From Streptomyces sp. (GTDB lineage Bacteria > Actinomycetota > Actinomycetes > Streptomycetales > Streptomycetaceae): a stretch of 7,301 bases of DNA. Below the pieces are notes generated by a model, which did no database searches, was not told the DNA's origin, and worked only from the letters and a program-made list of their open reading frames with translations. The position numbers were made by a program, and so were the translations under genes. The DNA is taken from assembly GCA_003519485.1 (NCBI GenBank), contig DOWQ01000334.1, forward strand, positions 1 through 7,301, given 5' to 3'. Of the stretch, positions 1-5,590 are shown in pieces (within the stretch, counting starts at the first letter, position 1; each line of letters begins with the position of its first letter).

Positions 1-19
1 CACGGGGCCGCGGCCCTGC

Positions 20-60
20 GCGTACCGGCCGCGTACCGGCCGCGCGCCGAGGCCGGTACG
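20..60. repeat. GTACCGG direct and inverted repeats in the left spacer
   Basis: The 11-mer GCGTACCGGCC occurs twice in tandem (20-30 and 31-41). Its inverse GGCCGGTACG follows at 51-60, so 32-41 can pair with 51-60 as a perfect 10-bp stem with a 9-nt loop. A further CCGGTACGCG lies near 89-98. The first 223 bases contain no gene I can support. This may be the 3' region or terminator of a gene left of the window, or simply GC-rich spacer with repeated words. Confidence 0.5.
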
Positions 61-136
61 GGCCCGTAGCGGACAGGGCGCGCCGGCACCGGTACGCGGA
101 GCCGTCCCCCGCAGCTCCGTACACCCGAACGAACGA

Positions 137-175
137 TGAGGGGGGCGCCCGGACCAGGTCCGGGCGCCCCCCTCA
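137..175 (-). terminator. Strong hairpin terminator of the PBP gene
   Basis: Bases 137-155 and 157-175 are perfect reverse complements (19 bp) around a single central base at 156, giving a very stable stem-loop 48 nt past the PBP stop codon. On the minus strand the stem is followed by TCGTTCGTTCGGG, which is T-richer than its surroundings. There is no true U-tract, as is common for Streptomyces terminators. The symmetry means it could also stop transcription arriving from the left. Confidence 0.85.
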
Positions 176-223
176 GTCGTGCTGCACGCCGCTCAGCCGT
201 CGGCCGTAGCCGTGAATCCGGCT

Positions 224-2482
224 CTAGTCGCGGCCGCCCGCGCCGTTCCCCGGGCCGCCGTTGCCGCCGCCGCGACCGCCGCCGTTGCCCCAGCCGCCGT
301 CGGTGCCGCCGATGATGTCCGGCGGGACGGGGGTGTCCTGGTCCTGGTCCCCGCCGCCCTCCTCGCCCCGGTCGCCCTTGTCCTCGTCCTTGTTCTTGTC
401 CCGGTCCTTGTCCTTGTCCTTCGGGTCCGCGATCGGGACCTCGACGAAGCCGGGCGCGGGCATGCCCTCCAGGGCGCCGGCCATCGCGTCCCGCCAGATC
501 GGGCCGGGGACCTCGCCACCAAAGACCTTGGGGTAGTACTTACCGCCGATGGTGATGTCGATCATGCTCTTGTTCTCGGTCGGATTGCCGACCCACACAG
601 CCCCCGCCAGATTCGGCGTGTAGCCCACGAACCAGGCCGCGTAGCGGTAGTCGGTGGTGCCGGTCTTGCCCGCGCTGGGGCGGTTGCTGAGGCCCGCCCG
701 GGTGCCCGTACCGTCCTCGACGACGCCCTTGAGCAGAGTGTTGACGGTGTCGGCGGTCTTCTCGGACATCGCCCGGGAGCAGGTGCTCTTGGGCACCTTC
801 AGCGCCTTGCCGTTCGCGTCCTCGATCGACTCGATGGCGACGGGGGGGCAGTACACGCCACGGTTGGCGAAGGCCGCGTATCCGGCTGCCATGGTCAGCG
901 GCGACACCAGCTGGCTGCCGAGGGTGATGGACGGGACCTGGTCCATGTCCGCCCCGTCGGCCCGCTCGACGCCCATCTTCTCCGACATGTTGATCACCGG
1001 GCAGATGCCGATGTCGCTGATCAGCTGCACGTAGTAGGTGTTCACCGACTTCGCGGTGGCTTCCTTCATGCCGTACGGGCCGACCTCGGACTTGTTCTCG
1101 TTCTCGACCGTGGCCGGCGAGTTCGGGTCGTTCTGCCACTGCCCCTCGCACTTCGGGACCGGGCTCGGGTACGGCATCTTGTACGGCGACGGGTAGCTCT
1201 TCGTCGGGTTGACGCCCCGCTCCAGGGCCGCCGCCGCGACGATCGGCTTGAACGTGGAGCCGGGCTGGTAGCCCATGCCGCCGCCCATGTCCCCGTTCAC
1301 GGACAGATTGAGCGTCGTTTCGTCGCCGCGGAAGCCGTACGGCCGCGACTGCCCCATGCCGCGGATCTTGCCCGTGCCCGGCTCGACGAGCGAAACGGCG
1401 GTCGCCACCGGGTCGCTCTGCTTGACGTGGTTCTTCACCGACGCCTGCACGGACTTCTGCGCCTTCGGGTCGAGGGTGGTGCGGATGGTCATGCCGCCCT
1501 CGTCCCAGCGCCGGCTGCGTTCCTTGCGGGACTTGCCGAAGGTCTCGCTGTTCAGAAAGGCCTTCTTGACGTAGTCGCAGAAGAAGCCGGCGCCGTCCAC
1601 TGCCGTGATGCAGCCGTTCCGGGGTTTGCTGACCTTGAGCCCGAGTGGCTTCGCCTGCGCCTCGGCGGCCTCCGCCTCGGTGATGTCGCCGAGATCGGCC
1701 ATCCGGTCGAGCACGGTGTTGCGGCGCTCGATCGCCTGTTCCGGGTTGACGACCGGGTCCCAGCGGCTGGGCGACTGGACGATGCCCGCGAGCAGCGCGG
1801 CCTCCGCCACGTCCAGGTCCTTCGCGGATTTGCTGAAGTAGCGCTTGGCCGCGGCCTCGGCGCCGTAGGCCTGCTGGCTGAAGTACGTGATGTTGAGGTA
1901 GTTCTCGAGGATCTGCTTCTTGCCGAGCTCCTCCTCGACCTGGATCGCGTACTTCAGTTCCTGGATCTTGCGGCCGAGCGTCTGCTGGGTGGCGGCCCGG
2001 AACTTCTCCTCGTCGTTGCCCGCCTCCTCGACGAAGACGTTCTTCACGTACTGCTGGGTGAGGGTCGAGGCGCCCTCGGAGACCTCGCCCGACTGCGCGT
2101 TCTTGTTGAGCGCCCGGAGGATGCCCTTGAGGTCGATCGCACCGTGCTCGTAGAAGCGCGAGTCCTCGATCGCGACGATCGCCTGCCGCAGATACGGGGA
2201 GATCTTCTCGAGCGGTACGACGGTGCGGTCGCGCGAGTAGACGGAGGCGATCAGCCCGCCCTCGGAGTCGAGGATCGTCGTCTTCTGGCTCAGCGGCGGG
2301 CGCTTGAGGTTGGCGGGGATCTCGTCGAATCCCTCGACGGAACCCTTGGCCGCCAGCCCGAGCGCGCCGGCCGCGGGCAGCGCGAGACCGGCGACCACGG
2401 CACCGGCGAGCACGCTGACCCCGAGGAACCTGGCGACCTGTTGGGTCGTGGAGAGGCCGCCGCCCGAGCGCTTCTTAGCCAT
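224..2482 (-). CDS. Bifunctional class A penicillin-binding protein (peptidoglycan glycosyltransferase/transpeptidase)
   Basis: A 752-aa enzyme that polymerises lipid II into glycan strands and cross-links stem peptides outside the membrane. A short basic N-terminus (MAKKRS) precedes one membrane segment at about residues 19-45. The GT51 domain spans about 75-250, with catalytic EDSRF at 106-110, GASTLTQQ at 137-144 and RKIQE at 171-175. The transpeptidase domain spans about 355-670, with the nucleophile motif STFK at 409-412, SVN at 479-481 and KTGT at 606-609, so both activities look intact. Six cysteines (291, 302, 445, 494, 545, 568) all lie outside the membrane. The tail is a Lys/Asp-rich stretch (about 688-703) followed by a Gly/Asn-rich end, with no PASTA domain. 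The ATG at 2482 is preceded by a weak AGG and by TAGGCT 6 nt away, so the mRNA may be leaderless. It diverges from wblA. By position it corresponds to mycobacterial ponA2 and S. coelicolor SCO3580 (synteny recalled, not searched). Confidence 0.95.
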   Translation of the reverse strand: MAKKRSGGGLSTTQQVARFLGVSVLAGAVVAGLALPAAGALGLAAKGSVEGFDEIPANLKRPPLSQKTTILDSEGGLIASVYSRDRTVVPLEKISPYLRQAIVAIEDSRFYEHGAIDLKGILRALNKNAQSGEVSEGASTLTQQYVKNVFVEEAGNDEEKFRAATQQTLGRKIQELKYAIQVEEELGKKQILENYLNITYFSQQAYGAEAAAKRYFSKSAKDLDVAEAALLAGIVQSPSRWDPVVNPEQAIERRNTVLDRMADLGDITEAEAAEAQAKPLGLKVSKPRNGCITAVDGAGFFCDYVKKAFLNSETFGKSRKERSRRWDEGGMTIRTTLDPKAQKSVQASVKNHVKQSDPVATAVSLVEPGTGKIRGMGQSRPYGFRGDETTLNLSVNGDMGGGMGYQPGSTFKPIVAAAALERGVNPTKSYPSPYKMPYPSPVPKCEGQWQNDPNSPATVENENKSEVGPYGMKEATAKSVNTYYVQLISDIGICPVINMSEKMGVERADGADMDQVPSITLGSQLVSPLTMAAGYAAFANRGVYCPPVAIESIEDANGKALKVPKSTCSRAMSEKTADTVNTLLKGVVEDGTGTRAGLSNRPSAGKTGTTDYRYAAWFVGYTPNLAGAVWVGNPTENKSMIDITIGGKYYPKVFGGEVPGPIWRDAMAGALEGMPAPGFVEVPIADPKDKDKDRDKNKDEDKGDRGEEGGGDQDQDTPVPPDIIGGTDGGWGNGGGRGGGNGGPGNGAGGRD
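233..310 (-). repeat. Gly/Asn-rich low-complexity end of the PBP gene
   Basis: This GCC/GCCG-repetitive DNA encodes PBP residues 725-750, almost entirely Gly with Asn, Arg and Trp. It is probably disordered and extracytoplasmic. Its length is likely to vary between strains because the DNA is repetitive. Confidence 0.7.
377..418 (-). repeat. Short tandem repeat encoding a Lys/Asp tail in the PBP
   Basis: On the plus strand this reads as an imperfect run of the 6-mer TCCTTG (for example GTCCTTGTCCTTGTCCTT at its right end). On the coding strand it encodes DKDKDRDKNKDEDK, PBP residues 689-702. The alternating charges suggest a flexible linker or wall-contacting spacer after the transpeptidase domain. 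Function is inferred only from composition. Confidence 0.7.
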
Positions 2483-2488
2483 GAGGGC

Positions 2489-2494
2489 AGCCTA
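2489..2494 (-). promoter_or_regulatory. Possible -10 element for a leaderless PBP transcript
   Basis: The minus strand reads TAGGCT, then 6 nt, then the ATG of the PBP gene. TAnnnT is the common Streptomyces -10 pattern, and this spacing would place transcription start at or next to the ATG. No recognisable -35 sits 17-18 nt further upstream (TACCTG or GTACCT). The same hexamer precedes the first ATPase gene at nearly the same distance. An upstream leadered promoter cannot be excluded. Confidence 0.4.
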
Positions 2495-2662
2495 CGTTCT
2501 CATTCGCCGGACAGGTACGCATCCCTTGGCCTAAGCTCTTCCCAACAGTCACAAGAGCGTTTCGCCGCGTCGCGCCGCCCCTCTCCCCGGTGCGACATTC
2601 GCGCAGGAACACCGTCATATGCCACCGGAATTCCCTCCTGGCGAACCTGTGCTGCCCTGTAA

Positions 2663-2680
2663 TGCCGGACTTCTCCGGTA
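2663..2680. promoter_or_regulatory. Inverted repeat upstream of wblA, possible operator
   Basis: TGCCGGA at 2663-2669 and TCCGGTA at 2674-2680 form a near-perfect dyad (6 of 7 pairs) around a 4-nt centre, about 180 nt before the wblA start and about 180 nt before the PBP start. The midway position between divergent genes is suggestive of a protein-binding site, but dyads of this size occur by chance in GC-rich DNA. Confidence 0.2.
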
Positions 2681-2842
2681 TGTCCTCCCCTCACTCCGTT
2701 GGGTGATCTGCCGCGTACGCATAGTCCGTTCGGGCCATTCAAGATTGGGCCCGCAGGGGGTGTTGCGCCCTGCCCACCTTCCGTAACGTCCTCAACTGGC
2801 AACGGTGAATATGCCGCTGCCGCCGTGGGGGAGCCTCGATTC

Positions 2843-2850
2843 GGGAGAGG
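2843..2850 (+). promoter_or_regulatory. Ribosome binding site that decides the wblA start
   Basis: GGGAGAGG ends 11 nt before the ATG at 2862. The in-frame alternatives GTG at 2805 and ATG at 2811 have no purine-rich stretch at a suitable distance. The site therefore favours the shorter 110-residue product, which begins just ahead of the conserved WhiB region. Confidence 0.7.
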
Positions 2851-2861
2851 ACGGCGCCAGC

Positions 2862-3194
2862 ATGAGCTGGGTAACCGACTGGAGTGCGCAGGCAGCCTGC
2901 CGCACTACTGATCCGGATGAACTGTTCGTTCAAGGGGCGGCCCAGAACAGGGCCAAGGCCGTCTGTACCGGCTGCCCGGTGCGCACCGAGTGCCTTGCCG
3001 ACGCCCTGGACAACCGCGTCGAGTTCGGCGTGTGGGGTGGCATGACAGAACGGGAACGAAGGGCGTTGCTGCGCCGCCGGCCGACGGTCACCTCCTGGCG
3101 GAGGCTGCTGGAGACGGCCCGTACGGAGTACGAGCGCAGCTCCGGCATTCTTCCCGTGGAGATCGACGAGGAGGACTACGCAGCCGCAGGGTGA
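2862..3194 (+). CDS. wblA: WhiB-like iron-sulfur transcriptional regulator WblA
   Basis: A 110-aa WhiB-family protein. Four cysteines at 13, 35, 38 and 44 (C-X21-C-X2-C-X5-C) should bind a [4Fe-4S] cluster. The family turn GVWGG is at 56-60, followed by the basic segment ERERRALLRRR (64-74 region), which contacts DNA in this family. The acidic C-terminus (EIDEED) is typical of WblA-like proteins. In Streptomyces WblA is a pleiotropic regulator needed for normal aerial development, and it represses antibiotic production. The mycobacterial counterpart at the same locus, WhiB4, is redox-responsive. I chose ATG 2862 over GTG 2805 or ATG 2811 because of the GGGAGAGG ribosome site; the longer form would add 19 residues with no family resemblance. 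The gene stands alone, divergent from the PBP gene and convergent with the ATPase genes. The specific WblA name rests on sequence resemblance plus recalled gene order. Confidence 0.93.
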   Translation: MSWVTDWSAQAACRTTDPDELFVQGAAQNRAKAVCTGCPVRTECLADALDNRVEFGVWGGMTERERRALLRRRPTVTSWRRLLETARTEYERSSGILPVEIDEEDYAAAG

Positions 3195-3197
3195 GCA

Positions 3198-3240
3198 GGG
3201 CCGGCTCGGGGAGGGCTGCTAGCCCGCGGCGGGCCGGCCC
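3198..3240. terminator. Shared hairpin between convergent wblA and the ATPase operon
   Basis: GGGCCGGC at 3198-3205 is the exact reverse complement of GCCGGCCC at 3233-3240, and inside it GGGCT (3213-3217) pairs with AGCCC (3221-3225). The structure starts 4 nt after the wblA stop and extends 22 nt into the 3' end of the ATPase gene. It may act as a compact bidirectional terminator. There is no U-tract in either direction. Confidence 0.55.
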
Positions 3241-4532
3241 GCGAGCCGCTCGCCGATGGTGCGCAGCCCCGCGAGGTCGTGCACATCGCCGGGCAGCGCG
3301 GAGACCTCGGTCACCGGCACGTCGGGGTGGAGCGCGGTGAAGCGGTCGCGGGTGCGCTGCTCGCGGTCGAGCACCTGCATGCGCTCGGCGTGCAGCCGCA
3401 GCAGTCCCGCAGCGAAGCGCTCGGCCGGGAGTTCCTGCCCCCGGGCGTCGTCGATGGCGGCGCCGTCCGGGGTTTCGCGCGTGGCCGTGGAGCCGCTCCC
3501 GGGGAGGTCGTCGCCGTCGCCGGGCTTCCCGGCGACATCGGCAGCCTGCCCGCCGTCCCGATCCGCCATGCCGCCGTCCGCAAGATTTTCCGCCTCGAGG
3601 GTCTCGGCCGCGGCGAGGGCGCGCTCGGCGCTGATCCGGGCGGCGCCGCTGCCGTGCACCCGGTTCAGTACGAGCCCGGCCAGCGGCATCTCCTCGGCGG
3701 CCAGCCGTTCGACGAAGTACGCCGCCTCCCGGAGCGCGTCCCGCTCCGGGGCCGCCACCACCAGGAAGGCCGTGCCGGGCGCCTGGAGCAGCCGGTACGT
3801 CGCGTCCGCGCGGGTCCGGAAGCCGCCGAACATCGTGTCCATCGCGGCCACGAAGGTCTGTACGTCCCCCAGCAGTTGGCCACCCACCAGCTTGTTGAGC
3901 GTGCCCGTCATCACGGACATGCCGGCGTTCAGGAACTTCATCCCGGCCCGGCCGCCGACCTTCGCCGGCGCCATCAGCACCTTGATGAACCGGCCGTCGA
4001 GGAAGGACCCGAGCCGCTGCGGGGCGTCCAGGAAGTCCAGCGCGGACCGGCTCGGCGGGGTGTCCACGACGATCAGGTCCCAGGCGTCGCGCGCGCGGAG
4101 CTGGCCCAGCTTCTCCATGGCCATGTACTCCTGGGTGCCCGCGAATCCGGCGGACAGCGACTGGTAGAAGGGGTTCGCCAGGATCGCGTCGGCCCGTTCC
4201 CCGTCCGCGTGCGCCTCGACGATCTCGTCGAACGTGCGCTTCATGTCCAGCATCATGGCGTGGAGTTCGCCGCCGGCCGATCCGTCGATGCCCTGCACCC
4301 GGCGCGGGATGTTGTCGAGCGAGGCGATGCCCATCGACTGGGCGAGCCGGCGGGCCGGGTCGATCGTGAGCACGACAACCTTGCGGCCGCGCTCGGCGGC
4401 CCGTACGCCCAGCGCGGCCGCCGTAGTCGTCTTGCCCACGCCGCCGGAGCCGCAGCACACGACGATGCGCGTCGCCGGGTCGTCCAGGAGCGGGTCCGTG
4501 TCCAGCCGGGGCACTGCTTCGTCCATGCTCAT
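3219..4532 (-). CDS. ArsA/Get3-family P-loop ATPase, second gene of the pair (BagB-like)
   Basis: A 437-aa cytosolic SIMIBI-class ATPase. The P-loop is GSGGVGKTT at 28-36, switch I is TIDPARRLA at 56-64 and switch II is VDTPP at 156-160; NR at 290-291 probably contacts the nucleotide base. Position 29 is Ser where ArsA/Get3 proteins have the signature Lys (GKGGVGKT). The only cysteines are the adjacent C26 and C27, so neither the metalloid-site cysteines of arsenite ATPases nor the CXXC zinc motif of Get3 is present. Residues about 313-370 are an Asp/Gly/Ala-rich, probably disordered insertion before a helical C-terminal segment. The start overlaps the stop of the upstream ATPase gene as ATGA; a second ATG two codons later (4526) is possible. 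It matches M. tuberculosis Rv3680 (BagB) by position. Its role is unknown; annotation as an ion-transporting ATPase is inherited and not supported by the residues. Confidence 0.9.
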   Translation of the reverse strand: MSMDEAVPRLDTDPLLDDPATRIVVCCGSGGVGKTTTAAALGVRAAERGRKVVVLTIDPARRLAQSMGIASLDNIPRRVQGIDGSAGGELHAMMLDMKRTFDEIVEAHADGERADAILANPFYQSLSAGFAGTQEYMAMEKLGQLRARDAWDLIVVDTPPSRSALDFLDAPQRLGSFLDGRFIKVLMAPAKVGGRAGMKFLNAGMSVMTGTLNKLVGGQLLGDVQTFVAAMDTMFGGFRTRADATYRLLQAPGTAFLVVAAPERDALREAAYFVERLAAEEMPLAGLVLNRVHGSGAARISAERALAAAETLEAENLADGGMADRDGGQAADVAGKPGDGDDLPGSGSTATRETPDGAAIDDARGQELPAERFAAGLLRLHAERMQVLDREQRTRDRFTALHPDVPVTEVSALPGDVHDLAGLRTIGERLAGRPAAG

Positions 4533-5518
4533 GCCGCCACCCCGGGGACTCCCTGCTTCCGTATCTCCCTGGCCAGCCGGTAGAGGCCGGCGAGCTCCGT
4601 GCCCTCGCCAAGGAACCGGAGTTCGTGGGTGGGCAGCCCGAGCCCGGCTATCTCCTTGCGCTGCGCCTGCTCCAGCCTGACCCGTTCGACATGCTCACGC
4701 GCCTGCTCCAGCAGCGGGTCGACCAGGCGTTCGGCGAGCCCGCCGCGGCGGGCTCCGCCCAGTCCGGCCCGGGAGAGCGCCTTGACGACCGCCGGGCGGT
4801 CGCCGTCCGCGGCCCGGCGCAGCTCCTCCTCGCCGAGCACGGGGGGCCGGACCATGTTGATGACGACCCCGCCCACCGGCAGCCCGGCCGCGCGGAGTTC
4901 GGCGACGCCGTCCAGCGTCTCCTGGACGGGCATCTCCTCCAGCAGCGTCACCAGGTGTACGGCCGTCTCGGCGGACTTGAGCACGCGCATGACCGCCTGC
5001 GCCTGGTTGTGTATCGGCCCGATCCGGGCCAGCCCGGCGACCTCGTCGTTGACGTTCAGGAAGCGGGTGATCCGGCCGGTCGGCGGCGCGTCCATGACGA
5101 CGTGGTCGTACGCGGGGCGGCCGTTCCTGTGCATGCGGCGCACCGCCTCGCACGCCTTTCCGGTCAGCAGCACGTCGCGCAGGCCGGGTGCGACGGTCGT
5201 CGCGAAGTCGATCGCGCCGAGCTTCTTGAGCGCGCGGCCGGCGCCGCCCAGCTTGTAGAACATCTGGAGGTAGTCCAACAGGGCGCGCTCGGCGTCGATG
5301 GCGAGCGCGAACACCTCGCCGCCGCCCGGCGCCACCGCGATCTTGCGCTCCTCGTAGGGCAGCGCCTCGGTCTCGAAAAGCTGTGCGATCCCCTGTCTTC
5401 CCTCGACCTCGATCAGCAAGGTCCGGCGGCCCTCCTCGGCGAGGGCGAGCGCGAGTGCCGCGGCGACCGTGGTCTTCCCGGTGCCGCCCTTGCCGCTGAC
5501 GACGTGGAGCCTGCTCAT
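4529..5518 (-). CDS. ArsA/Get3-family P-loop ATPase, first gene of the pair (BagA-like)
   Basis: A 329-aa ATPase related to ArsA and Get3. The N-terminus carries a full deviant Walker A, GKGGTGKTT at 9-17, with signature Lys10 and Walker Lys15. The switch I region reads IEVEGRQG (36-43), with Glu in place of the usual Asp-x-Asp-Pro. Switch II is MDAPPTG at 142-148. The segment about 75-130 should form the helical substrate or partner region. There is a single cysteine (C123), so no arsenite-binding or zinc-binding set. It lacks the long insertion of its partner. The stop overlaps the partner's start by 4 bp, which implies coupled translation and supports a heteromeric complex. A possible leaderless promoter (TAGGCT) lies 7 nt before the ATG, and no Shine-Dalgarno is visible. 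It corresponds in position to M. tuberculosis Rv3679 (BagA), described as a Get3-like homologue. Confidence 0.9.
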   Translation of the reverse strand: MSRLHVVSGKGGTGKTTVAAALALALAEEGRRTLLIEVEGRQGIAQLFETEALPYEERKIAVAPGGGEVFALAIDAERALLDYLQMFYKLGGAGRALKKLGAIDFATTVAPGLRDVLLTGKACEAVRRMHRNGRPAYDHVVMDAPPTGRITRFLNVNDEVAGLARIGPIHNQAQAVMRVLKSAETAVHLVTLLEEMPVQETLDGVAELRAAGLPVGGVVINMVRPPVLGEEELRRAADGDRPAVVKALSRAGLGGARRGGLAERLVDPLLEQAREHVERVRLEQAQRKEIAGLGLPTHELRFLGEGTELAGLYRLAREIRKQGVPGVAA

Positions 5519-5525
5519 GAATCGG

Positions 5526-5531
5526 AGCCTA
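5526..5531 (-). promoter_or_regulatory. Possible -10 element for a leaderless ATPase operon transcript
   Basis: The minus strand reads TAGGCT, 7 nt, then ATG at 5518. With a start about 7 nt after the -10, the mRNA would begin at the AUG. The 5' sequence lacks a purine-rich ribosome site, which agrees. The -35 region (GCGTAG at 17-nt spacing) is poor. Confidence 0.5.
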
Positions 5532-5577
5532 ACCAGTCGGGGCGGGGGCTACGCACGAGGCCAGGTGTCGTAGGCAT

Positions 5578-5583
5578 TACAGT
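5578..5583 (+). promoter_or_regulatory. Possible -10 element for a leaderless DUF4177-ridA transcript
   Basis: TACAGT is followed by 7 nt (CGACACC) and the ATG at 5591. The geometry is the same as for the divergent ATPase gene, and again no Shine-Dalgarno is present. The matching -35 position (5555-5560, ACGAGG) is poor. The two -10 candidates lie 46 bp apart, so the promoters would overlap back to back. Confidence 0.5.
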
Positions 5584-5590
5584 CGACACC

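Larger units (their letters stand above)
2483..2861. other. Divergent intergenic region between the PBP gene and wblA
   Basis: This 379-bp stretch holds no convincing gene and is visibly more A/T-rich than the flanking coding sequence, as expected of promoter DNA. It should contain the promoters of both flanking genes. One weak candidate wblA promoter is TTGGGT at 2699-2704 with CATAGT at 2720-2725, a short 15-nt spacing. Small palindromes occur at 2627-2634 (GGAATTCC) and 2663-2680. I could not identify a named regulator site. If wblA uses one of these positions, its mRNA leader would exceed 100 nt. Confidence 0.55.

Noticed and set aside
179..2662. 827-codon open frame on the plus strand covering the whole PBP gene
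   Set aside because: It is antisense to a gene with complete catalytic motifs. Its translation is Val/Leu/Arg/Ala/Asp-rich low complexity, as expected from the mirrored third-position GC of Streptomyces DNA.
2781..2800. Possible BldD-type operator near the wblA start
   Set aside because: The bases around GTAACGTCCTCAAC do not fit the palindromic consensus well enough to name it.
2500..2802. 100-codon minus-strand frame in the PBP-wblA intergenic region
   Set aside because: No recognisable family and no typical coding bias (A/T-richer DNA). It also overlaps the start region of the PBP gene and probable promoters.
3279..4583. 434-codon plus-strand frame antisense to the second ATPase
   Set aside because: It is a codon-bias shadow with no recognisable domain or ribosome site.
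3088..4611. 507-codon minus-strand frame overlapping the second ATPase in another frame
   Set aside because: Composition is Arg/Gly/Pro/Ala-rich with no family motif, while the overlapping frame carries an intact P-loop ATPase.
3219..5518. Arsenic-resistance operon
   Set aside because: The metalloid-site cysteines are absent and no arsenite permease or ArsR repressor is nearby.
4625..5590. Plus-strand open frame running into the DUF4177 gene, which would make it a 375-aa protein
   Set aside because: Everything before 5591 is antisense to the first ATPase and low complexity. The real start is the ATG at 5591, where the DUF4177 pattern begins.
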